Assembly: GCA_030684405.1 (NCBI GenBank)
Contig: JAUXYA010000015.1
Location: 169,603-233,602 of the forward strand
Source: Burkholderiales bacterium
Lineage (GTDB): Bacteria; Pseudomonadota; Gammaproteobacteria; Burkholderiales; SG8-41
DNA length: 64,000 nt
Direction of reading: 5' to 3'
Below, piece by piece: positions 57,357 through 64,000 of this stretch. Position 1 is the first letter of the stretch. Every line of letters starts with the position of its first letter. A program made the translations under genes and the position numbers. Under the pieces are notes generated by a model. It did not search any database. It saw nothing but the letters and a program-made list of their open reading frames with translations, and was not told the origin of the DNA.

Positions 57357-59444
57357 TCAGGTGGTAAGCCGGCGGTAGATGTCCGCCACCTTCAGCGGCA
57401 GCCGCTCCACGTTGTCCACCAAAGTCCAGTTCACCGGCCCGTAGAGGTGCGGCAGGTAGTCCCGCGCTTCATGGTCGATGGTGATGCAGAAGGGTTTGAT
57501 GCCGGCATGGTGGGCCTCGATCAGCGCCTGCCGCGTGTCCTCGATGCCGTATTCCCCGCGGTAGTGGTCGCTGTAGTCATCGGGTTTGCCGTCAGACAGT
57601 GTGACCAGCAGCTTGGTGCGGGCTTCGACGCCGTTGAGCACGGTGCTCAGATGCCGGATCGCTGCTCCCATGCGCGTGTAGTCTTTCGGTGCAATGCCGG
57701 CAATGCGGCGGCGGACCGTGTCGTCATAGGCGTCGTCAAAGCGCTTGATGCGGTAGATCTGGCAACGCTGGCGGGTGACGCCCGAAAAGCCGTAGATGGC
57801 ATAGCGGTCGCCGAGCACCTCCAGCGCTTCGCAGAGCATCACCAGCGCTTCGCGCTCGGCGTCATTGACCCAACCCTTGGTCGAACCGCTCATGTCGACC
57901 ATGAACAGCACAGCGAGGTTGCGCTCCGCCTTGTGACGCCGTGTCAGCAGCCGTTCCGGCAGTTCCATGCCGGCTTTCAGGTCGGCATAACCTTCGACCA
58001 GCGCGTCGAAGTCGATATCGTCGCCAGCGGCCTGGCGCTTGAGCAGGCGGTCCTCGCCGCGCATCGCCTCGAAGCTGCGTTTGAGCTGCGCGATCTGGGG
58101 CCTGTAGCGGTCGAGCACGGATTCGACAAAACCGTTGTCCACCGGCTCAACGTCAGTTTCGCGCAGCGTGCACCAGTCCTTGCGATAGTGTTTGCGCCGA
58201 AAATCCCATTCGTTGTAGAAACGCACGCTGCTGTCGAATTTCGCCGCTAGGGGGGCTTCCTCGCCTGAGTCTGCAACCGCATCTTCCTTCTCGGCGTGTC
58301 CGGCATCGCCTGAGGCCCTCATGTAATCGTCGGGTATTTCGCCAAGATCCTGCAGAATGGAATCGACCAGCTGTGCCAGGGGCTGCGACGGGGCAAGCGG
58401 CCGGCCGTCGAGCCGCAGCTCAAACTCGCGATGGCCCTCTCCGTCGGAGGATGCGGCGGTGTCGATGCTGAAACGGTTCTCCGCTGCGGTCGCGGTTTTT
58501 TCCGGGGGGACTTGTTGCCGCACCAGGTCGGCGAGCGCGGCCGCGAACTCGCTGCGTTCGCGTTTCAGTCGTGCCGCGCGCACCGTGGCGGCTTTGGTTT
58601 GCAGGCTGAAGTGCCACGGAGCTTCGGGCGGGTCGGTGTCGTCATACAGCCGTTCGAGTAGTTTGAGGCTGTCGGCGACGCTGGCGTCTGTTGCGGCGAG
58701 TTCCGCGCAGCGCGGATCCGGGGCATGGCCGCGCAAGCGCGTCATCGTGCGTGCGCTGCCAGGAAAGGTCCTCGCGACGCGGGCTTCGAGGCGCAGACCT
58801 TCGAGACGGGCAAGCAGCCCGATCGCGCGCGCGGGATCGGCGTAGGCGGCGCAGGCCGTCTCAAGATCGGCTTGCCAGGTACCGTGGCGGCCCTGTGCCC
58901 AGAGCAAGGTAGCGAGGATGCGGTAGACCGCGAGATTGTCGGCCTTGTCGGGGAAGAGGGCGATGCGCGGTGGCAGGAACAGGGTCTCGGTGTCGGTACC
59001 GGCGTCCGCAGCGGTGTCGAGTTTGAGCCGCCGTCCGGCGAGGCCGCAGACAAACAGCTCAAGCACGCGGGCATGTTCTGCGAAAGTCGCGGCACGAGCT
59101 TCCGACGTTTGCCGGACAAAGGTTTCGAACTGCCGGAGTGCCTGCGTGCCGTGGTGAAGGCCGTCGCGGTCGTAGACATCCATCGCGTGAATGATCCAGG
59201 CCTCGGCCCTTGCGGTATCGAAGTGCGCCAGTGCGGCCGGTGCCGCCGCGGCGAACTGGTAGGCCATTTCGTAGTTGCTGCGGTCGATGACCTCGATCCA
59301 GTGCAGCATGAAATCCTGGCTAGGGCGGTCGAAAACTGCAATCGCTTCCGCCAGCGGCATGGCGCTGCGGCGCGAGGACAGTACCGGACCGAGCAGGTAA
59401 TCGAGCTTTTCGCGCAGTTCTTTCGCGTTCAGCTGCGCGGTCAT
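57357..59444 (-). CDS. VWA-domain protein, CbbO/NorD type
   Basis: 695-residue adaptor that works with a MoxR-type AAA+ protein to activate a target enzyme. The long N-terminal helical part (1-480) is followed by a VWA domain (about 505-690) whose MIDAS is DMSGSTKGW with later TLSDGKPDDY. CbbO activates RuBisCO; NorD/NirD-like forms activate denitrification reductases. No RuBisCO or nor genes are in the window, so the target is open. It follows the AAA+ gene by 16 bases. Confidence 0.85.
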   Translation of the reverse strand: MTAQLNAKELREKLDYLLGPVLSSRRSAMPLAEAIAVFDRPSQDFMLHWIEVIDRSNYEMAYQFAAAAPAALAHFDTARAEAWIIHAMDVYDRDGLHHGTQALRQFETFVRQTSEARAATFAEHARVLELFVCGLAGRRLKLDTAADAGTDTETLFLPPRIALFPDKADNLAVYRILATLLWAQGRHGTWQADLETACAAYADPARAIGLLARLEGLRLEARVARTFPGSARTMTRLRGHAPDPRCAELAATDASVADSLKLLERLYDDTDPPEAPWHFSLQTKAATVRAARLKRERSEFAAALADLVRQQVPPEKTATAAENRFSIDTAASSDGEGHREFELRLDGRPLAPSQPLAQLVDSILQDLGEIPDDYMRASGDAGHAEKEDAVADSGEEAPLAAKFDSSVRFYNEWDFRRKHYRKDWCTLRETDVEPVDNGFVESVLDRYRPQIAQLKRSFEAMRGEDRLLKRQAAGDDIDFDALVEGYADLKAGMELPERLLTRRHKAERNLAVLFMVDMSGSTKGWVNDAEREALVMLCEALEVLGDRYAIYGFSGVTRQRCQIYRIKRFDDAYDDTVRRRIAGIAPKDYTRMGAAIRHLSTVLNGVEARTKLLVTLSDGKPDDYSDHYRGEYGIEDTRQALIEAHHAGIKPFCITIDHEARDYLPHLYGPVNWTLVDNVERLPLKVADIYRRLTT

Positions 59445-59460
59445 CTTGCGTGAGCTGCGC

Positions 59461-60294
59461 TCAGAACACCGAGGCCGTGAATTCGTCGATCGCGCGCAGC
59501 ATTTCCGGGTCGTCGGACAGCGCTTCGGCGATTGCGCCGTGACAGGCCGCTGGGGCCGGGATGCCGCGGGCGATCAGCTTGGCGGCATGCACCAGCAGAC
59601 GTGTCGAGGCGCCTTCGTCGAGGCCATTACCCTTGAGGTTGCGGGTCATCTGCGCGAGCTGTACCAGCGCTGCGGCCGTCCCGGCATCGGTGCCCGACTC
59701 CTTGCGGATGATGACTTGCTCCAGCGCGGCTTCGGGATACTCGAATTCAATGGCGACAAAGCGCTGGCGCGTGCTCTGCTTCAGCTCCTTCAGCACGCTC
59801 TGGTAGCCCGGGTTGTACGACATCGCGAGCAGAAATTCCGGCGGTGCCTGCAGCAGTTCACCGCGTTTTTCCATTGGCAGGATGCGCCGGTCGTCGGCGA
59901 GCGGATGAATGACCACCGTGGTGTCGCGCCGCGCTTCGACAACCTCGTCGAGGTAACAGATTGCGCCCGCGCGCACGGCGCGGGCCAGAGGGCCGTCGAT
60001 CCAAACGGTTTCGTTGTTGGTGATCAGGTAGCGTCCGACGAGGTCGCCGGCGGTGAGGTCGTCATGGCAGGAGACGGTGACCAGCGGCCGCTTCAGTCGC
60101 CAGGCCATGTGCTCGATGAAGCGAGTTTTGCCGCAGCCTGTCGGTCCCTTAAGCAATACCGGCAACGCGCTGGCGTATGCGGCTTCGAACAGCGCAATTT
60201 CGCTGCTTACGGGCTCGTAGTACGGTTCCGCCGTGATGATGCGCGCTTCGCTCTGCAGCGGTCGCGGATCCAGCGGGGTAGCCCGGGTGGCCAC
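59461..60294 (-). CDS. MoxR-type AAA+ ATPase, CbbQ/NorQ
   Basis: 277-residue AAA+ motor: Walker [18 protein letters not shown], Walker [23 protein letters not shown], sensor motif [22 protein letters not shown]. The C-terminal CbbQ_C part is present (about 200-277). Forms a ring that remodels enzymes together with the VWA protein encoded next. A GTG start is used. The 18-bp motif is 60 bases upstream. Confidence 0.9.
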   Translation of the reverse strand: MATRATPLDPRPLQSEARIITAEPYYEPVSSEIALFEAAYASALPVLLKGPTGCGKTRFIEHMAWRLKRPLVTVSCHDDLTAGDLVGRYLITNNETVWIDGPLARAVRAGAICYLDEVVEARRDTTVVIHPLADDRRILPMEKRGELLQAPPEFLLAMSYNPGYQSVLKELKQSTRQRFVAIEFEYPEAALEQVIIRKESGTDAGTAAALVQLAQMTRNLKGNGLDEGASTRLLVHAAKLIARGIPAPAACHGAIAEALSDDPEMLRAIDEFTASVF

Positions 60295-60356
60295 AGGTCA
60301 GAGCTCCGTGGCGTTGTAGGGTTGAACAGACATGAGTCTTGCTGTAGATATTTAAT

Positions 60357-60374
60357 TAAGTACTTGATTTTATT
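60357..60374 (+). repeat. 18-bp AT-rich dispersed motif, copy 8
   Basis: Reads TAAGTACTTGATTTTATT between the AAA+ gene and the phosphodiesterase gene, overlapping the latter's last two bases. Confidence 0.6.
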
Positions 60375-60906
60375 AATTATTTTTATTGCGTTCATACCCG
60401 GGCACTGTCCGGATTTCAAATTCGAGGGTTTGCAGGTCGCCGAACACATAGCTTGTCGGTGCACTGACGCCGGCGACGCTGCCGGGATCGATGCGCAGTG
60501 TTTCGCCACCCTGGATGTTGCGGATGCTTTCGATGACGGCACGGTGTTCATGGCCGTTGCAGACGATGTCGAAATCGCCGGTCAGAGCCATCGCCTTGGC
60601 GTAATGCGGATAGTGCACCATAAAGATTCTCCGCTCTGCGAGCACTATCGACCCGTCCTGCCCGTGGTAGTGCAGGTGGTTTTTCGGATCATGAGCCCAT
60701 TTCGACAGGTAATACAGGTCGCCGGTGTTGTTACCGTGGATCATGTGAATGGGCAGGCCGAATCCGACGACGGCATGCAATGTGGACGGTGCGACGAGAT
60801 CGCCGCAGTGCAATATCGCCTGCGCGCCCAGTGCCTTGGCCTCGGCGACCGCGGCAGCAAAGGGTTCGCGATGGTCGTGGCTGTCAGAGACAATGCAGAT
60901 TTTCAG
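60373..60906 (-). CDS. YfcE/MJ0936-type metallophosphodiesterase
   Basis: Calcineurin-like phosphodiesterase of about 177 residues: KICIVSDSHDH, ILHCGDL, HGNNTGD, VCNGHEH and the final RIDPGSVAG. Metal ligands are all present. The start is unusual: GGAGG sits six bases before a CTG (60904-60906), which would be the initiator. The nearest alternative, TTG at 60948, adds 14 residues that do not fit the family. No ATG is available. Confidence 0.8.
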   Translation of the reverse strand: MKICIVSDSHDHREPFAAAVAEAKALGAQAILHCGDLVAPSTLHAVVGFGLPIHMIHGNNTGDLYYLSKWAHDPKNHLHYHGQDGSIVLAERRIFMVHYPHYAKAMALTGDFDIVCNGHEHRAVIESIRNIQGGETLRIDPGSVAGVSAPTSYVFGDLQTLEFEIRTVPGYERNKNN

Positions 60907-61039
60907 AGGGCACCTCCATGATTGAGCGACGATTCTACCCCGCGCCAACCCAAGTATTTTCTATGGAGGCATAACCTTTTTTTCACGTATGCTGGGCACG
61001 GCCTGTTTAAAATCCGGGCACTAAAAAGGAGGGAGGCAG

Positions 61040-61879
61040 ATGTTCACCAGCAATCCGTTCGCCGAGCTTACGGCGTCCATTTCGCCCGCCATGATGCAGA
61101 CTTACGTCATCCTCATGGTCTTACTGGTCGTCGCGGGCACCTTGTTCGACATTGTCCACAAGGGCAGCGCCAGGTATTTTTTCGAGAACATGCGCCGGTC
61201 AAAGGCGAAGGCTCAAAAGCAGCTGGGCGGGGGTGACCTGGCAGCCATCGCAGTCCAGACCGTGGTTGTTGATGTGCTGGCCTCCGGTGAATTCTGTAAT
61301 GTTCGCCGCCGCATCGCGCACCTGCTGACGATGTACGGTTTCGTGATTTACGTCGTGGCCACCGTGTTGATGGTGTTCTGCTATCCGACGTCGTCTAACG
61401 CAGCGCCGGCGATCGTGCCGCAGCTGTGGTGGCTGGGCGGCTTGATGGTCTGCGTCGGCGGCTACTGGTTCTGGTTCTTCATCCGCGTTGATGTATCCGC
61501 CGAAGGCAATTCGCCATTCCGCGTGATGCGCGCCGACCTCTTCGTGCTGTCGCTGCTGGCCAGCGTGACGCTCGGCTTGGTCTGGGCCTGGATGCAGGCC
61601 AAAGGCATGGCCGGATCGACAGTGCTGTTCGCGCTCTACATCGTCGCCACCACGGTCTTGTTCGGATCGGTGACATGGTCGAAGTTCGCGCACATGTTCT
61701 TCAAGCCGGCCGCTGCCTTCGAGAAAAGGATGGGCAAGGCCAACGGTACGGCGGAGAACCTGCCGACGCTCACCCGCGACGATCCTGAGCAGCAGCAGCG
61801 CCATTCCATGGAGCTGCTGCGGGACGCGCCGATGGACATGGGGCTTGGCATCAAGCGCGAAGCGCCGCGCCACTACTAA
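61040..61879 (+). CDS. aprM: APS reductase membrane subunit AprM
   Basis: 279-residue inner-membrane protein with five to six helices (about 20-40, 95-115, 128-150, 165-187, 193-215) and a charged C-terminal tail. It matches the AprM protein that precedes aprBA in many sulfur oxidisers and is thought to link the enzyme to the quinone pool. AAGGAGGGAGG precedes the ATG. aprB follows after 42 bases. Confidence 0.88.
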   Translation: MFTSNPFAELTASISPAMMQTYVILMVLLVVAGTLFDIVHKGSARYFFENMRRSKAKAQKQLGGGDLAAIAVQTVVVDVLASGEFCNVRRRIAHLLTMYGFVIYVVATVLMVFCYPTSSNAAPAIVPQLWWLGGLMVCVGGYWFWFFIRVDVSAEGNSPFRVMRADLFVLSLLASVTLGLVWAWMQAKGMAGSTVLFALYIVATTVLFGSVTWSKFAHMFFKPAAAFEKRMGKANGTAENLPTLTRDDPEQQQRHSMELLRDAPMDMGLGIKREAPRHY

Positions 61880-61921
61880 AAACACAAGCAAGTTCTTCAG
61901 AACAGTTCAAGGAGCCGACTT

Positions 61922-62401
61922 ATGCCTACCTTCGTCTATATGACAAGGTGCGACGGATGCGGACACTGCGTCGACATCTGCCCTTCCGACATCATGCACA
62001 TCGACAAGACCTACCGACGTGCCTACAACATCGAACCCAACATGTGCTGGGAGTGCTATTCCTGCGTCAAGGCTTGCCCGCAGAATGCGATCGATGTGCG
62101 CGGATATGCTGATTTTGCGCCGCTCGGTCACAGCGTGCGCGTCCAGCGCGATGAACAGAAGGGTACGATTGCCTGGAAAATCAAGTTCCGGAACGGCACG
62201 GAAAAGAACTTCCTGTCGCCCATTACCACGAAACCGTGGGGAACGGCGATCCCCAAACTCGCGGAAGTTCCCGGTCCGAACAATGAAATGCGCGACAGCG
62301 AGTTGCTGTACAACGAACCGAAATGGATACGCATGGATGACGGCGGCTTGCATACGCTGAAGTCCAACGGGCTGACGATGAAGAAAGGCGTGTACTACTA
62401 A
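61922..62401 (+). CDS. aprB: Adenylylsulfate reductase beta subunit
   Basis: 159-residue iron-sulfur subunit. Two 4Fe-4S clusters: C10, C13, C16, C20 and C42, C45, C48, C52. The rest wraps around AprA as in known structures (KPWGTAIPKLAEVPGP). It carries electrons between the AprA flavin and the membrane. AAGGAG lies before the ATG, and the stop TAATG overlaps aprA. Confidence 0.96.
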   Translation: MPTFVYMTRCDGCGHCVDICPSDIMHIDKTYRRAYNIEPNMCWECYSCVKACPQNAIDVRGYADFAPLGHSVRVQRDEQKGTIAWKIKFRNGTEKNFLSPITTKPWGTAIPKLAEVPGPNNEMRDSELLYNEPKWIRMDDGGLHTLKSNGLTMKKGVYY

Positions 62402-64000
62402 TGGCTTACGAAACGATCGTCGAAGAAGGCATCGACATTCTGGTCGTCGGTGCGGGCCTTGGCGGCACGGGTGCCGCATGGGAGGCCAGATTCTGGGGGC
62501 AGGACAAGAAGATCATCATTGCCGAGAAGGCCAATATTGATCGCTCCGGTGCGGTTGCCCAGGGTCTCTACGCCATCAACTGCTACATGGGCACCCGCTG
62601 GGGCGAAAACAAGCCGGAGGACCATGTCCGCTACGCCCGCATCGACCTGATGGGGATGGTGCGGGAAGACCTGCTGTTCGACATGGCGCGTCACGTTGAC
62701 TCCACGGTGCACCAGTTCGAGGAGTGGGGCCTGCCCATCATGAAGGACCCGAAAACCGGGCGTTATTTGCGTGAGGGTCGCTGGCAGATCATGATTCACG
62801 GCGAGTCCTACAAGCCCATCGTGGCCGAGGCCGCCAAGAAATCGGCGGACAAGGTCTTCAACCGCATTTGCGTCACCCACCTGCTGATGGATGACAGCAA
62901 GGAGAACCGGGTTGCCGGTGCTGTTGGTTTCAACGTCCGCACGGGCAACTACCATGTCTTCAAGTCCAAGGCCGTGATCTGCGGCGCGGGCGGCGCCTCC
63001 AACATTTTCAAGCCGCGTTCAGTCGGCGAAGGTTCCGGCCGCACCTGGTACGCGCCCTGGTCGTCCGCCTCGGCCTACGGGCTGATGATAAACGCCGGCG
63101 CCAAGATGACCCAGATGGAAAATCGCATCGTGCTGGCGCGGTTCAAGGACGGTTACGGCCCGGTCGGCGCCTATTTCCTGCACCTTAAGACCTATACGCA
63201 GAATGGTCTGGGCGAGGAATACGAGTCCAAGTGGTTCCCCGAGCTGCAGAAAATGGTCGGCAAGGAATATCTCGATCCGGAAGCCTCGCACCTGACCCAT
63301 CGGCCGATCCCGACCTGCCTGCGCAACCATTGCATCATCAGCGAAGTGAATGCCGGCCGCGGCCCCATACATATGGTGACGATGAAGGCTTTCCAGGATC
63401 CGCACCTTGAAGAGGTGGGCTGGGAAAACTTCCTCGGCATGACCGTTGGCCAGGCGGTTCTGTGGGCAGCCACTGACGTGGACCCCAAGAACGAGAATCC
63501 CGAGCTGACCACATCCGAGCCCTACGTCATGGGTTCCCATGCAACCGGCTCGGGCGCATGGTGCTCGGGCCCGGAGGATGTTTCGCCACCCGAGTATTTC
63601 TGGGGCTACAACCGCATGACGACGATCGAAGGTCTGTTCGGCGCCGGTGACGCAGTCGGCGGTACGCCGCACGCTTTCTCGTCCGGTTCGTTCACCGAAG
63701 GTCGTCTCGCCGCGAAGGCCGCCTGCAAATACATCGACGACGGCAAGGCCGAAGGCATTGTCGTCTCTGATGAGCAGATCAACCGTCGCCGGAAAGAGAT
63801 CTACAAGCCCCTTGAGCATTACAACACCTACCGCAATGCGATCGTGGCGGGGGATGTCAACCCGCACTACATCAATCCCAAGCAGGGCCTGGACCGCCTG
63901 CAAAAGCTGATGGACGAGTATTGCGGCGGGGTGACCGTCGGCTACATGACCAACGAGAAACTCCTGAATATCGGTCTCAAGAAGCTCAAGATCATGGAGG
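62401..64000 (+). CDS. aprA: Adenylylsulfate reductase alpha subunit (3' end cut)
   Basis: Catalytic flavoprotein that, in sulfur oxidisers, joins sulfite and AMP to APS. 533 codons are visible without a stop; the usual length is about 630. FAD site ILVVGAGLGGTGAAWEARFWG, substrate region EKANIDRSGAVAQGLYAINCYMG, and LFGAGDAVGGTPHAFSSGSFTEGRLAAKAA are all conserved. The ATG overlaps the aprB stop by one base. Confidence 0.97.
   Translation, partial: MAYETIVEEGIDILVVGAGLGGTGAAWEARFWGQDKKIIIAEKANIDRSGAVAQGLYAINCYMGTRWGENKPEDHVRYARIDLMGMVREDLLFDMARHVDSTVHQFEEWGLPIMKDPKTGRYLREGRWQIMIHGESYKPIVAEAAKKSADKVFNRICVTHLLMDDSKENRVAGAVGFNVRTGNYHVFKSKAVICGAGGASNIFKPRSVGEGSGRTWYAPWSSASAYGLMINAGAKMTQMENRIVLARFKDGYGPVGAYFLHLKTYTQNGLGEEYESKWFPELQKMVGKEYLDPEASHLTHRPIPTCLRNHCIISEVNAGRGPIHMVTMKAFQDPHLEEVGWENFLGMTVGQAVLWAATDVDPKNENPELTTSEPYVMGSHATGSGAWCSGPEDVSPPEYFWGYNRMTTIEGLFGAGDAVGGTPHAFSSGSFTEGRLAAKAACKYIDDGKAEGIVVSDEQINRRRKEIYKPLEHYNTYRNAIVAGDVNPHYINPKQGLDRLQKLMDEYCGGVTVGYMTNEKLLNIGLKKLKIME

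Noticed and set aside
57357..60294. Calling the AAA+/VWA pair definitively cbbQ and cbbO
   Set aside because: No RuBisCO gene is in the window and the NorQ/NorD group has the same layout, so gene symbols were withheld.

Overview
This 64-kb window is a gene-dense, high-GC chromosomal segment. It most likely comes from a sulfur-oxidising betaproteobacterium. Pointers are aprMBA (dissimilatory APS reductase with its membrane subunit), a TAT-exported high-potential iron-sulfur protein, a complete short-chain PHA cluster (phaC, phaB, phaP, phaR), DUF502 and RpfE proteins, and the order rpfE-recJ with prfB-lysS nearby. No rRNA, CRISPR array, transposase, integrase or prophage was seen. No stretch over 300 bases lacks a gene. 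Genus-level placement is not possible from this sequence alone.

Layout. 0-9.5 kb: serS (5' end cut by the window), tRNA-Ser(CGA), a D-tartrate dehydratase, a small HTH regulator, mltB, and a ferric-iron ABC uptake system split into fbpC / fbpB / fbpA with Fur-like boxes. 9-17 kb: cell-wall peptidase, an orphan secretin-N protein, small DUF proteins, HiPIP with an overlapping SDR gene, a MerR-DUF3429-VOC-GNAT chain, a TauE exporter and an amidohydrolase. 17-22 kb: an accessory patch with two HigBA modules, an AbrB-like/Doc pair and a candidate HEPN protein around a ThDP-dependent enzyme. 22-32 kb: a DinG-like helicase, an orphan membrane-anchored TAXI protein, rimO, the PHA cluster and a ZIP transporter. 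32-45 kb: pgeF-rluD, bamD, a copper operon (copA-copZ-csoR) with a clear operator, acetoacetate-CoA ligase, lysS and prfB (with its +1 frameshift site), ppk2 and a secreted spermidine-synthase-like protein. 45-57 kb: rpfE-recJ, lolC-lolD, a DNA glycosylase, comEC and scpA-scpB. 57-64 kb: a CbbQ/NorQ and CbbO/NorD pair, a phosphodiesterase and aprM-aprB-aprA (3' end cut by the window).

How it fits together. Energy would come partly from sulfite/APS oxidation by AprBA, with AprM as the likely membrane electron link. Carbon and phosphate are stored as PHA and polyphosphate. phaP and ppk2 each carry an FNR-type box with the same spacing to a plausible -10 and start codon, so the two storage systems may be co-regulated by oxygen or NO. 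Iron and copper handling each have recognisable operators.

The most unexpected pattern is an 18-bp AT-rich motif, consensus TAAGTAWTTGTTTTTATT. It occurs at least eight times, almost only between genes, and matches no regulator site I recognise. Five further intergenic inverted repeats of different sequence look like small dispersed palindromic elements.
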